From Caulobacter henricii (GTDB taxonomy: Bacteria; Pseudomonadota; Alphaproteobacteria; Caulobacterales; Caulobacteraceae), in NCBI RefSeq assembly GCF_001414055.1, contig NZ_CP013002.1, forward strand, positions 3,534,001 through 3,598,000: a stretch of 64,000 nt of DNA, given 5' to 3'. A model generated the notes under the pieces. That model saw only the letters and a program-made list of their open reading frames with translations, was not told the origin of the DNA and made no database searches. The stretch's first letter is position 1. Each line of letters starts with the position of its first letter. Positions 1-11,039 of the stretch are shown piece by piece. A program made the position numbers and the translations under genes.

Positions 1-1992
1 AAGGAGGCCGAGCAAAGGCTGGCTTCTGCCGTGGCTGACGCGGCCAGGGCGCAACACGTCCTGTACGAGCGTATCGCGGCCATGGCCGCCCAACAGGCGA
101 TCATGCTCAAGCTTTCCGAGGACATGGCGGGCGTCGGGACCTGGTCATGGGATGTGGCGACCGATCGCACCACCTGGTCGGATCAGGTCTACCGAATTCA
201 TGGCTACGAGATCGGCGTTGAGCCGCCGCCCCTGCAGGGGGTGCTCGACCGATACCTTCCTGAAGATGCGAAGTTACTCAGCGACTGTGTGCAGCGGGCG
301 GTCTCTGAGGGCCGCGATTACGCCTTGGAGGCTCGGATCTACCGGCCTGATGGCGCGGAGCGGCAAGTGATCGCTCGCGGTGCCTGTCTTCGCGATGCAA
401 GCGGCGCGATCAGCACGATTGTCGGCACGTTTCAGGACATTACCGAACATCTGACGACGTCGCGGTTCATCCGCACCTTGGCTGACAATCTGCCGGGTCT
501 GGTCGCCTATTGGGACAGCACACTGCATTGTCAGTTTGCAAACGCCGCCTATTCGGATTGGTTTGGCATCTCTCCAGGCGAGATGCTCAAGATCACGCTG
601 CCTGAACTTCTTGGCCCTGAACTATTTGCGAAAAATGAACAGCACATTTGCGGCGTACTGGCAGGGGAACGGCAAACATTCTCTCGAACCCTGGTTAAAC
701 ATTCCGGAGATGTCGGCCATACCCTGAGCCACTATATTCCGGACACTGATTCATCCGGGCACACCCAAGGTTTCTATGTCATGATCAGCGACGTCACGTC
801 GCTGAAAATTGCCGAAGAAAAGCTCCAGGAAGCCAATACCCTTTTGGTAGCCGCACGCGACCAGGCTGAAGCTTCTGCCGCCGTGAAATCAGAGTTCATG
901 GCCAATATAAGCCATGAGCTTCGCACGCCCCTCAACAGCATCATCGGATTCTCGGAGTTGCTGAGGCCTTGCTTGGCGAATGATCCACAAAGCCACCACT
1001 ATGCCACCCGCATTAGTCAGGCCGCCGACGCGCTGCTCACGGAAGTGAACGACATCCTGGATTTCTCCAAGCTTGAGGCGGGGCAGGTGGAGATCGAACT
1101 GCGCCCTGTTCAGCTCGGCGAGTTCCTTTCCAATTCAGTCGGGCTTATGGCCCCCCAGGCCGCCGCAAAGGCGCTGGCGCTGATCTGCGACATTGATCGG
1201 GCACCAGACGCAGCGCTGCTGCTCGACGACACGCGGCTGCGGCAGGTTTTGCTGAACTTGATCAGCAATGCCGTAAAGTTCACCGGCGTGGGCTCCGTAA
1301 CGGTTTCCGTCGCGCCGATCGCACAGGATCAACGCCTCCGTTTTGAGGTTCGCGATACCGGCAGCGGCATACCGGCAGAGCGCATTGATCGGCTGTTCAA
1401 GCGATTCTCGCAGGTGGACGCCTCAACCGCACGTCTGCACGGCGGCACAGGGCTTGGCCTCGCCATCTGCAAAGGGCTGGTTGAGGCCATGGGCGGCGTC
1501 ATCGGCGTCACCAGTGTTCTGGGTGAAGGCAGCACCTTTTTCTTCGAGGTGCCCCTGGTAAAGGCCGACCTCGAAAGGCAACCCGATCCTGATCACGACA
1601 AACACGACGCCGACACGATCCACGGACTCAGCCTTCTGATCGTGGACGACAACGAGACCAACCGGGAACTCGTGCGCCTGATCAGCGAAAGCGTCGGACT
1701 GGAGGTGGTCGAGGCCGACTGCGGTGAAGTCGCCGTCAGCCGGGCGCGCGAGCAACTGTTCGATCTGATCCTGATGGATATACGGATGCCGGGCATGGGC
1801 GGAGAAGCGGCCGCTCGCGCCATCGTCGACGGTGCTGGGCCAAACGCGGATACGCCCATCCTGGCCTTCAGCGCCGATCTCGCGACCTCGTTTGGAGCAT
1901 CGGGGCCCTTTTCGGGCACCATCGCCAAGCCGATCGCCCCCGCCGCCCTCGTGGACGGCCTGTGCTACGCCTTGGCGGGCCACAGGCGGTAG
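1..1992 (+). CDS. Hybrid PAS sensor histidine kinase with receiver domain, 5' end outside window
   Basis: The frame is open from base 1 and begins in a charged, coiled-coil-like helix, so the true start lies to the left; GTG at 31 is only the first possible start inside the window. Domains in order: a PAS fold (about bases 130-440, WSWDVATDRTTWSD), a second PAS (about 470-800), HisKA with the H-box ISHELRTP (His codon at 913), HATPase with N-box NLISNAVKFT and G-box GTGLGLA, and a C-terminal receiver (IVDDNETN; phospho-acceptor Asp in LMDIRMPG, codon at 1777). No membrane segment is seen in the visible part, so it is probably cytosolic or membrane-anchored upstream. All catalytic boxes look intact. 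The signal and output are unknown. Its closest relative here is the hybrid kinase at 6522-8477, which also ends in a receiver. Confidence 0.93.
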   Translation, partial: KEAEQRLASAVADAARAQHVLYERIAAMAAQQAIMLKLSEDMAGVGTWSWDVATDRTTWSDQVYRIHGYEIGVEPPPLQGVLDRYLPEDAKLLSDCVQRAVSEGRDYALEARIYRPDGAERQVIARGACLRDASGAISTIVGTFQDITEHLTTSRFIRTLADNLPGLVAYWDSTLHCQFANAAYSDWFGISPGEMLKITLPELLGPELFAKNEQHICGVLAGERQTFSRTLVKHSGDVGHTLSHYIPDTDSSGHTQGFYVMISDVTSLKIAEEKLQEANTLLVAARDQAEASAAVKSEFMANISHELRTPLNSIIGFSELLRPCLANDPQSHHYATRISQAADALLTEVNDILDFSKLEAGQVEIELRPVQLGEFLSNSVGLMAPQAAAKALALICDIDRAPDAALLLDDTRLRQVLLNLISNAVKFTGVGSVTVSVAPIAQDQRLRFEVRDTGSGIPAERIDRLFKRFSQVDASTARLHGGTGLGLAICKGLVEAMGGVIGVTSVLGEGSTFFFEVPLVKADLERQPDPDHDKHDADTIHGLSLLIVDDNETNRELVRLISESVGLEVVEADCGEVAVSRAREQLFDLILMDIRMPGMGGEAAARAIVDGAGPNADTPILAFSADLATSFGASGPFSGTIAKPIAPAALVDGLCYALAGHRR

Positions 1993-1998
1993 AGCGCC

Positions 1999-2214
1999 TC
2001 AGAAATCAACCGCCACGCCCTTGCGTTCCCAGTCGCCGAACCGGGTCGGTTCGGGGCCGTCGCGGCCGCCCTGTTCGTCGGCCAGGATCATCGCTTCAGC
2101 GGCGGCACGGCGGGCAGCGGCTTCTTCAAGGGCGCGCAGGGCGGCGGGGGTCAGGACCTTGTCGGGGGCGGCCCCCAGGGCCTCGGGATTCGGGGTGTTT
2201 TCGGGCTCGGACAT
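1999..2214 (-). CDS. DUF1674 / SDHAF4-like succinate dehydrogenase assembly factor
   Basis: A 71-residue protein whose C-terminus carries the family signature GPEPTRFGDWERKG ending in VDF. DUF1674 includes mitochondrial SDHAF4, which binds flavinylated SdhA and helps assemble complex II; the same role is inferred here. I chose the ATG at 2214 (MSEPENTPNPE) over the upstream start at 2277, because the extra residues are unlike the family. The middle is a charged Ala/Glu/Arg helix. It lies tail-to-tail with the upstream kinase (7 bp between the stops) and is divergent from rsmB. There are no sdh genes nearby. Confidence 0.8.
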   Translation of the reverse strand: MSEPENTPNPEALGAAPDKVLTPAALRALEEAAARRAAAEAMILADEQGGRDGPEPTRFGDWERKGVAVDF

Positions 2215-2293
2215 GTCGCTTCCATAGCACGACCCCTGCGCCAATTCATCCAAGCCCCTTGCGCTCCGTCGCGTCACAAGGCACGGCGGGGCG

Positions 2294-3577
2294 GTGAATC
2301 ATGAACTCAATGACGGCCTCCCCGCCCGGGAAGCTGCGCTTAACCTGATCGACGCGGCCCTGTCGCGTCGCGGCGGCCTCGACGAAGCCGCATCCGCCCA
2401 CGGTTTCCGCTTCCTGGAACCGCGCGAGCGCGCCTTTGCCCGCGCCCTGGCCATGGCCACCCTGCGCCGCCTGGGACCGATCGACCGCGCCCTTTCAGCC
2501 AAGCTGCAGAGAGAGCCGCCGCCGCGCGTGCGCAACCTGCTGCGCCTGGGAGCCGTCCAGGCCTTCTATCTCGAGGTGCCGGCTTTTGCCGCCGTCGCCA
2601 CCAGCGTCGAACTGGCCGGGGCCAACAAGGCCAGCCGGCCGTTCAAGGGTCTGGTCAATGCCGTGCTGCGCGGCCTGCTGCGCGACGGCCCGCCGTCGGA
2701 CGATCCCGAGCACCTGGCCCCGCCCTGGCTGATCTCGCGCTGGACCAGCGCCTGGGGGGTCGAGACCGCCCGCGCCGTCGCCTCGGAAATCGCCAAGGAG
2801 CCGGCCACCGACCTGTCGCTGAAGGACCCCGCCTTGGCCGAGTCCTGGGCTGAACGCCTTGAGGGCGAGGTGCTGCCCGGCGGCACCCTGCGCCTGGCCC
2901 GCAAGGGCGACGTCGCCGCCTGGCCGGGCTTTGAAGAGGGCGGCTGGTGGGTGCAGGACGCCGCTGCTGCCATCCCCGCCCGCCTGCTGAACGTCAAGCC
3001 CGGCGAGACCGCCGTAGACCTCTGCGCTGCGCCGGGCGGCAAGAGCCTGCAACTGGCTGCGGCCGGTGCCGTGGTCACCGCCGTCGACCGCTCGGCCGCA
3101 CGGCTGGAGCGCCTGACCGACAATTTCCGCCGCATGGCCCTGACCGCCGAGGTCGTGGCCGCCGACGCCGGGGCCTGGGACGATACCCGGACCTTCGACG
3201 CCGTCCTGCTCGATGCCCCCTGCTCGGCTACCGGTACCTTCCGTCGCCATCCCGACGTGCTGTGGGCCGCTCGCCCCGGCGATGTGGCCAGCCTCGCCGC
3301 CGTTCAGGCCCGCCTGCTCGACGCCGCCGCCGACCGGACCCGGCCCGGCGGCCGGCTGGTCTATTGCGTCTGCTCGCTGGAGCCCGAAGAGGGCGAGGCC
3401 CAGGTCGAGGCCTTCCTGGCCCGCCGGCCCGACATGCGCCTGGATCCGGTCACGGCGGGCGAGGCCGGTTCGCCGGCCGCAAGCCTGACGACCCGCGGTA
3501 CGCTTCGCCTGCTGCCCCATCATCTCGAAGGCGGCCAGGACGGCTTTTTCGCAGCCCGGTTTGTCCGCCAGGACTGA
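2294..3577 (+). CDS. rsmB: 16S rRNA (cytosine-967-C5) methyltransferase RsmB
   Basis: 427 residues, usual family length. The N-terminal ~140 residues form a NusB-like RNA-binding domain. The C-terminal part is a SAM-dependent RNA m5C methyltransferase with the SAM loop LCAAPGGKS, motif IV DAPCSATGTFRRHPD and the catalytic-Cys motif CVCSLEPEEGE. It methylates C967 of 16S rRNA during 30S assembly in the cytosol. The start is GTG at 2294 (VNHELNDG), preceded by gcggggcg; no ATG gives a better family length. It heads a same-strand run with rpe (61 bp downstream) and the heparinase-like gene. Confidence 0.93.
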   Translation: MNHELNDGLPAREAALNLIDAALSRRGGLDEAASAHGFRFLEPRERAFARALAMATLRRLGPIDRALSAKLQREPPPRVRNLLRLGAVQAFYLEVPAFAAVATSVELAGANKASRPFKGLVNAVLRGLLRDGPPSDDPEHLAPPWLISRWTSAWGVETARAVASEIAKEPATDLSLKDPALAESWAERLEGEVLPGGTLRLARKGDVAAWPGFEEGGWWVQDAAAAIPARLLNVKPGETAVDLCAAPGGKSLQLAAAGAVVTAVDRSAARLERLTDNFRRMALTAEVVAADAGAWDDTRTFDAVLLDAPCSATGTFRRHPDVLWAARPGDVASLAAVQARLLDAAADRTRPGGRLVYCVCSLEPEEGEAQVEAFLARRPDMRLDPVTAGEAGSPAASLTTRGTLRLLPHHLEGGQDGFFAARFVRQD

Positions 3578-3638
3578 GTTGGCGGGCGCGACCATCCGTT
3601 CGCTTGTCCCACGCGGCGACCCCGGTTAAGCCAAGGGC

Positions 3639-4301
3639 ATGACCGCCGCACCGCTCATCGCCCCGTCCATCCTCGCCTCCGACTTTGCCAAGCTCGGCCA
3701 GGAGGTCGCCGCCATCGAAGCGGCCGGTGCCGACTGGGTGCATGTCGACGTGATGGACGGCCATTTCGTGCCCAACATCACCCTGGGCCCTGACATCGTC
3801 AAAGCCATCCGGCCGCATGCCAGTATCCCCTTTGACGTCCACCTGATGATCAGCCCGGCAGACCCCTATCTCGAAGCCTTCCGCGCCGCCGGGGCGGACA
3901 TCATCAGCATCCATCCCGAGGCCGGACCGCACCTGCACCGTTCGCTGAAGCGCATCCGCGAGCTGGGGGCCAAGGCCGGGGTGGTGTTCAATCCCTCGAC
4001 CTCGATCGACCATGTCGAGTGGATCCTGGAAGACGTCGACCTGCTGCTGGTCATGTCGGTCAATCCGGGCTTTGGCGGCCAGAGCTTCATTCCCGGCCAA
4101 CTGCGCAAGGTCGAGGCCCTGCGCAAGATGGTCGACAGGGCGGGCCTGGACATCATCATCGAGGTCGACGGCGGCGTGACCCCGGCTACCGCCCCGCAAT
4201 GTGTCGCCGCCGGGGCCACGGCCCTGGTCGCCGGCTCGGCGGTGTTCAAGGGCGGACCCGAGGCCTATGCCGGCAATATCCGCGCACTGAAGGGCGGCTG
4301 A
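3639..4301 (+). CDS. rpe: Ribulose-phosphate 3-epimerase
   Basis: 220 residues, a full-length TIM barrel. Family motifs: PSILASDFAKLG at the N-terminus, HVDVMDGHFVPN (metal-binding His and catalytic Asp), MSVNPGFGGQSF in the middle and EVDGGV with the second catalytic Asp near residue 175. It interconverts ribulose 5-phosphate and xylulose 5-phosphate in the pentose phosphate pathway. ATG at 3639 gives the canonical N-terminus. The next gene starts 8 bp after its stop, so the two are probably co-transcribed. Confidence 0.95.
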   Translation: MTAAPLIAPSILASDFAKLGQEVAAIEAAGADWVHVDVMDGHFVPNITLGPDIVKAIRPHASIPFDVHLMISPADPYLEAFRAAGADIISIHPEAGPHLHRSLKRIRELGAKAGVVFNPSTSIDHVEWILEDVDLLLVMSVNPGFGGQSFIPGQLRKVEALRKMVDRAGLDIIIEVDGGVTPATAPQCVAAGATALVAGSAVFKGGPEAYAGNIRALKGG

Positions 4302-4309
4302 TCGCCCCG

Positions 4310-6052
4310 ATGGTGGCCGAACGCATCGCGCGCCTCTTCTCAGGATTCCCCGCCCTTCCGCGCGGCGGGATCCTGTCGCGGGCGATCGGGGCCAACATCA
4401 AGCGGCACGTCGAACGCGAATGGTTCGGCTCGCCGCCGCACCGGCTGCTGATCACCCTGCCGCGGCCCGGCGGCCTGGCGGCCCGGCCCCACGATCCGCG
4501 TCCCGTCGATCCCGAGCATGGCCGCAAGATCCTGGCCGGGATCATGACCCTGTCGGGCGGGGCCCTGCGCCTGGGCGAGGCCGGCGATCCGTTCGACACC
4601 CCCAGCCCCTCGCGCCGCTTCGCCCTGGCCCTGCACCGCTTCGACTGGCTGCCTGATCTGGTCGCCGCCGGCAGCCAGGAGGGCCACAATGCCGGGGCCC
4701 GCCGCGCCCTGCGCCTGCTGGACGACTGGCGCCGGGTCTTCGGCCGCTGGAACGCCTTTTCCTGGAGCGGCGAATGCCTGGAGCGGCGGGTTTTTCACCT
4801 GGCCTGCGCCGCCCGCACCCTGGCGAGCGAGGGCTCCGACGCCGAGGTCGCCGACCTGACCCTGGACCTGGCCCGCCAGGCCCGCCAGCTGCTCAAGGCC
4901 TCCGACGCCCCGGACCGGACCCTGGAACGGGCCGTGACCGTGACCATTGCCGGCTGTGTCCTGGCCGACCGGCCGGGCGAGCGCCTGATCGACCAGGGCC
5001 TGAAGATCATTGCCCGTGAGATCGACCGGATCGTGCTGGGCGACGGGGGCCATGCCAGCCGCTCGCCCGAGGCCGGGCTGGAGCTGCTGTTCGACCTCCT
5101 GACCCTCGACGATGCCCTCGGTCAGCGCGGCCGCCCGTCGCCGGAAGCCGTCAGCCGGGCCATCGACCGGCTGGCCTCGGCGACGCGGTTCTTCACCCTG
5201 GCCGATGGTCAGCTGGCGGCCTTCCATGGCGGCGAGGCCGTGCCCTCCACCCGCATCGCCGCCGCCCTGGCCCATGACGATGCCGGTCCGCGCCCGCCCT
5301 TCTCGGCCAGCCACAGCGGCTATGAGCGCCTGCAGGGTGCCAGTCTGCAGATCATGGCCGATGCCGGCATCCCGGCCACCGGCGTGCTGAGTCGCGCCGC
5401 CTGCGCCCAGCCGGCCGCCATCGAGATCGTCTGCGGCAAGGACCGGCTGATCACCAGCTGCGGCTGGAGCCCGGAGGCCGGGGGTGCCCATGCCTTCCGC
5501 CTGTCGGATGCCGCCTCGACCCTGTCGGTCGGCGATGGCTCGGCCGGCCGGCCCCTGTCAGGCTTCCGTGCCCATGCCCTGGGCCCCTGGCTGGTCGATG
5601 GCGCGACCGATGTCCAGATCAAGCGCCATGACGCCGAGAACGGGGTCTGGCTGGACGTCGTCCATGACGGCTGGCGACGCCTGGGCCTCTCGCACGCCCG
5701 CCGGCTGTTCCTGGACATCACCCACGACGAACTGCGCGGCGAGGACAGCCTGATCCCTATCGCCCCCGGCGACGCCGCCGGCCCGCGCCGCTATCTGCCC
5801 TTCGCTGCCCGCTTCCACCTCCACCCAGACGCCCGCGCCTCGATCGCCCGCGACGGCAAGAGCGTGCTGATCCGCGGGCCGTCCAATGTCGGCTGGTGGC
5901 TGCGCAATGACGCCGTCGACGTCGAGATCGCCGCCTCGGCCCATTTCGACCACGGCCAGGCCCGCAAGGCCGGCCAGATCGTGCTGAAGAGCCAGGTCCG
6001 CCCCGAGGTCGGGGCCAAGATCCGCTGGAAGCTGACCCGGGCCGAGGGCTAG
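4310..6052 (+). CDS. Heparinase II/III family protein (putative polysaccharide lyase)
   Basis: 580 residues from the ATG at 4310. The N-terminal two thirds is an alpha-helical toroid-like region (for example FDWLPDLV and RVFGRWN). The C-terminal part, from about residue 360, is the heparinase II/III beta-sandwich (AFHGGEAVPSTR, SHSGYERLQG, HDGWRRLGLSHARR). Heparinase II/III proteins eliminate uronic-acid-containing polysaccharides. Alphaproteobacterial members usually lack a signal peptide, as here, and their substrate is not established. It follows rpe by 8 bp and precedes a small gene by 3 bp, so it sits in the rsmB-rpe operon. Enzyme activity is inferred from the family only. Confidence 0.85.
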   Translation: MVAERIARLFSGFPALPRGGILSRAIGANIKRHVEREWFGSPPHRLLITLPRPGGLAARPHDPRPVDPEHGRKILAGIMTLSGGALRLGEAGDPFDTPSPSRRFALALHRFDWLPDLVAAGSQEGHNAGARRALRLLDDWRRVFGRWNAFSWSGECLERRVFHLACAARTLASEGSDAEVADLTLDLARQARQLLKASDAPDRTLERAVTVTIAGCVLADRPGERLIDQGLKIIAREIDRIVLGDGGHASRSPEAGLELLFDLLTLDDALGQRGRPSPEAVSRAIDRLASATRFFTLADGQLAAFHGGEAVPSTRIAAALAHDDAGPRPPFSASHSGYERLQGASLQIMADAGIPATGVLSRAACAQPAAIEIVCGKDRLITSCGWSPEAGGAHAFRLSDAASTLSVGDGSAGRPLSGFRAHALGPWLVDGATDVQIKRHDAENGVWLDVVHDGWRRLGLSHARRLFLDITHDELRGEDSLIPIAPGDAAGPRRYLPFAARFHLHPDARASIARDGKSVLIRGPSNVGWWLRNDAVDVEIAASAHFDHGQARKAGQIVLKSQVRPEVGAKIRWKLTRAEG

Positions 6053-6055
6053 GCG

Positions 6056-6343
6056 GTGGGGTTCGCGCGAAGGCCGCCGCTGGATCCCGGCCGCTTACGG
6101 CAGGTGCCTGACTACAGCCAGGACGAGGTCGCCGAGGTCTGCACGGCCCTGGCCGCCGAGGCTCCGGCGCTCTGGGCGGTGCTGGTGCGCGAGGCACAGG
6201 CGCCGGCAAGCGTGACCAAGGCCGACTACGACGATTGTTATGACGCCCTGCTGACCTGGCTGTTCGAGCGGCGGTATGTGGATACGCACATCGAGATGGC
6301 GATGTTGTTCAAGGCGGTGAGGGGGCGGGCGGGGGGCGCTTAA
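6056..6343 (+). CDS. Small conserved-looking protein of unknown function
   Basis: A 95-residue frame starting with GTG three bases after the heparinase-like gene's stop. The sequence is mostly helical and acidic in the middle (DYSQDEVAEVCTALAAEAP, TKADYDDCYDALLTWLFE), with no signal peptide or membrane span and no motif I recognise. The close spacing and balanced composition argue for a real gene translated with its neighbour. Confidence 0.55.
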   Translation: MGFARRPPLDPGRLRQVPDYSQDEVAEVCTALAAEAPALWAVLVREAQAPASVTKADYDDCYDALLTWLFERRYVDTHIEMAMLFKAVRGRAGGA

Positions 6344-6521
6344 GCTCTGAACGACGCGGGCTTGGCAGGCGTCAGGCTGGACCTTTTCATCCGCCCCCAG
6401 AAAGGGAGAGGAACTTCATCTCCTCACCCCACGAGACAAATCGTCGCAAGGCCGCCGCTAGCCGAGTCGGTCTAAATCCTAGGCACCGCAGATTACCGCT
6501 GCACGCGCAGTTTGAGGCCAT

Positions 6522-8477
<1,956 letters not shown>

Positions 8478-8568
8478 ACCCTCCCTCAAGGGGTGACCGG
8501 GAAGCCGAGCAGCGGCGGCGCACGCAAGGCGCGATTGACTCCCCGGGCTTCCCCCTTATTTTCCGCCC

Positions 8569-8674
8569 CGTTCGGGTGACTGGCGCTGGAGGTGGGCAAC
8601 CACCGGGGAGCTCGAACGCAGATCGCCGCGCGCCTGGGCTCCTCACTGTCTCGTTTCACCAGACCCGGAGTCCC
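8569..8674 (+). promoter_or_regulatory. ZTP (pfl-motif) riboswitch in the purH leader
   Basis: The leader holds the conserved pfl/ZTP parts in order: GGGTGACTGGCGC (8574-8586), a GC hairpin ggtgg-gcaa-ccacc (8591-8604), GGGGAGC immediately after it, and CGCGCGCCTGGGC (8627-8639). The family senses ZTP/ZMP (AICAR phosphates), the substrate pool of PurH, and is commonly found upstream of purH and folate genes. After the aptamer, GGGCTCC (8636-8642) can pair with GGAGTCCC (8667-8674), which contains the purH ribosome-binding site, so translation control is a reasonable inference. Confidence 0.85.
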
Positions 8675-8677
8675 GCT

Positions 8678-10270
8678 GTGCCCGCCGCCCCCGACTATCC
8701 CGCCGCCCCCGATCTCGTTGCGCCCAAGCGCGCCCTGCTGTCGGTCTCCGACAAGACCGGCCTGGTCGAGGCGGCGCGGGTGCTGCACGCGGCCGGCGTC
8801 GAACTGGTCTCGACCGGCGGCACCAAGGCGGCGATCGCGGCGGCCGGCCTGCCGGTCAAGGACGTCTCGGACCTGACGGGCTTTCCCGAAATGATGGATG
8901 GCCGGGTCAAGACCCTGCACCCCATCGTCCACGGCGGCCTGCTGGGCGTGCGTGACGCCCCCGAACACGCCCAGGCCATGGCCGAGCACGGCATCGGCGG
9001 CATCGATATCCTCTATGTGAATCTGTATCCGTTCGAGGCCACCGTGGCCAAGGGCGGCAGCTATGCCGAATGCGTCGAGAACATCGACATCGGCGGCCCG
9101 GCCATGATCCGCTCGGCGGCCAAGAACCACGGCTATGTCGCCGTCTGTACCGACCCTTCGGACCTCGCCGAGGTGCTGGACGCCCTGGCCGCCGGTGGCG
9201 GCACCAGCCTGGTCCTGCGCCAGACCCTTGCGGCCCGCGCCTATGCCCGCACGGCGGCCTATGACGCGGCGATCAGCGCCTGGTTCGCGGCCGCCCTCGG
9301 TCAGGACTTCCCGGCTCGCAAGGCGATCGCCGGCGAGCTGCGCCAGGTGATGCGCTATGGCGAGAACCCGCACCAGAAGGCGGCCTTCTACGCCTTCCCC
9401 AACCCTCGCGTCGGGGTGGCCACGGCGACCCAGCTGCAGGGCAAGGAACTGTCCTACAACAACATCAATGACACCGACGCCGCCTTCGAGCTGATCGCCG
9501 AGTTCGATCCGGCGGCCGGTCCGGCCGTGGCGATCATCAAGCACGCCAACCCCTGCGGCGTGGCCGTCGGCGCAACCCAGCGCGAGGCCTATGAGCGGGC
9601 CCTGGCCTGTGACCCGACCTCGGCCTTCGGCGGCATAGTGGCCGTCAATAGCCGCCTGACCCGCGAGGCGGCCCTGCAGATGGTCGAGATCTTCACCGAG
9701 GTGGTGATCGCGCCGGAGGCGGACGATGACGCCATTGCCGTATTTGCGGCCAAGAAGAACCTGCGCCTGCTGGTCACCGGCGGCCTGCCGGACGCCCTGT
9801 CGACCGGCGACACCTTCAAGAGCGTGGCCGGGGGCTTCCTGGTGCAGTCGCGTGACGATGCCCGGATCACGGCGTCGGACCTGAAGATCGTCACCAAACG
9901 TCAGCCGACGGACGAAGAGGTCCGCGACATGCTGTTCGCCTTCACAGTGGGCAAGCACGTCAAGTCCAATGCCATCGTCTATGCCCGCGCCGGCCAGACC
10001 CTCGGTGTCGGGGCTGGCCAGATGAACCGCAAGGATTCGGCCCGGATCGCCGCCCTGCGCGCCGCCGATTTCGGCCTCGACCTGGCGGGCTGCGCCTGCG
10101 CCTCGGAAGCCTTCTTCCCGTTCGCCGACGGGCTGATCCAGGCCGCCGAGGCCGGAGCCACCGCGATCATCCAGCCGGGCGGCTCGATGCGTGACGGCGA
10201 GGTGATCGAGGCCGCCGACCGCCTGGGCCTGACCATGGCCTTCACCGGCGTGCGGGTGTTCAGGCATTAG
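8678..10270 (+). CDS. purH: Bifunctional AICAR transformylase / IMP cyclohydrolase
   Basis: 530 residues from the GTG at 8678, matching the usual PurH length; an upstream GTG at 8576 falls inside the riboswitch and is rejected. The N-terminal MGS-like IMP cyclohydrolase domain has [15 protein letters not shown] and [11 protein letters not shown]; the C-terminal AICAR transformylase domain has [23 protein letters not shown] and [10 protein letters not shown]. It carries out the last two steps of purine synthesis in the cytosol. The likely ribosome-binding site is CGGAG at 8666-8670. Expression is probably controlled by the ZTP riboswitch. A dienelactone-hydrolase-like gene follows 7 bp downstream. 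Confidence 0.96.
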   Translation: MPAAPDYPAAPDLVAPKRALLSVSDKTGLVEAARVLHAAGVELVSTGGTKAAIAAAGLPVKDVSDLTGFPEMMDGRVKTLHPIVHGGLLGVRDAPEHAQAMAEHGIGGIDILYVNLYPFEATVAKGGSYAECVENIDIGGPAMIRSAAKNHGYVAVCTDPSDLAEVLDALAAGGGTSLVLRQTLAARAYARTAAYDAAISAWFAAALGQDFPARKAIAGELRQVMRYGENPHQKAAFYAFPNPRVGVATATQLQGKELSYNNINDTDAAFELIAEFDPAAGPAVAIIKHANPCGVAVGATQREAYERALACDPTSAFGGIVAVNSRLTREAALQMVEIFTEVVIAPEADDDAIAVFAAKKNLRLLVTGGLPDALSTGDTFKSVAGGFLVQSRDDARITASDLKIVTKRQPTDEEVRDMLFAFTVGKHVKSNAIVYARAGQTLGVGAGQMNRKDSARIAALRAADFGLDLAGCACASEAFFPFADGLIQAAEAGATAIIQPGGSMRDGEVIEAADRLGLTMAFTGVRVFRH

Positions 10271-10277
10271 GATCCCG

Positions 10278-11039
10278 ATGATGCAAAGCGCCACCTGGGG
10301 AGCCAAGGTCATCGAGCACTCGCGGGTGTTTAAACCCGAGGGCACCGGCCCCTTCCCGGTGGCGCTGATCCTGCACGGCTGCGGCGGCAAGACGCCGTTT
10401 CTCGAGGCCTATGCCCAGACGGCCGTCGAGGCCGGCTATGCGGCCGTGGTCGTCGATTCCCTTGAGCCGCGCGGCCTGTCGAGCCTGGACGCCAAGCTGA
10501 CGGTCTGTACCGGCCTGAGGCTGCGCGGACACAGGCGAGCCGCCGACCTGTTCGGAGTCATGGCCTGGCTCGAGGGCGAGGCCTGGGCCGATCCGCGGCG
10601 GATCTTCCTGGCCGGCTGGAGCCATGGCGGCTGGACGATCATGGACGCCTTTGCCCTCGGCCCCCGGGTCGGTGCGGTGACGGGTCTGGCCGACGCCGAT
10701 CCGGCCAAGCTGCGCGACCGGGTCCGTGGCGCGCTGCTGGTCTATCCCTATGCCGGCTATCCCGCCCTGACCACGCGACAGGGCTGGGGCGGCGGCGGGC
10801 CGAAGGTGTTTGCCGTACTGGCCGGCCGCGACCAGGTGGTGGGCTGGAAGGCCCCCAAGCGCGCCCTGGAGCGGCTGATCGCCGACGGTCTGGGCGTCGA
10901 CACCGTGTTCCATGCCGACGCCACCCACGCCTTTGACGATGACCGGGCCAATGATCCGCGCGCCCGCTACCGGCCCGACCTGTTTGCCCAGACCCGGGAC
11001 TATTTCAGCCAGGCCCTGAGGCAGGGCCTGGAGGGCTAG
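10278..11039 (+). CDS. Dienelactone hydrolase-family alpha/beta hydrolase
   Basis: 253 residues, alpha/beta hydrolase fold. The oxyanion region is ILHGCGGKTPF, the nucleophile elbow GWSHGG (Ser about residue 117), the acid is in AGRDQVVGW and the catalytic His in DATHAFDD. No signal peptide is seen. Family members hydrolyse dienelactones and assorted esters; the substrate here cannot be told. It starts 7 bp after purH and is probably co-transcribed with it, and its stop overlaps the convergent DUF418 gene by 4 bp. Confidence 0.8.
   Translation: MMQSATWGAKVIEHSRVFKPEGTGPFPVALILHGCGGKTPFLEAYAQTAVEAGYAAVVVDSLEPRGLSSLDAKLTVCTGLRLRGHRRAADLFGVMAWLEGEAWADPRRIFLAGWSHGGWTIMDAFALGPRVGAVTGLADADPAKLRDRVRGALLVYPYAGYPALTTRQGWGGGGPKVFAVLAGRDQVVGWKAPKRALERLIADGLGVDTVFHADATHAFDDDRANDPRARYRPDLFAQTRDYFSQALRQGLEG

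Noticed and set aside
8486..10390. A 634-codon minus-strand frame opposite purH
   Set aside because: It covers both the ZTP riboswitch and purH and contains no recognisable domain; purH on the plus strand has every family motif.
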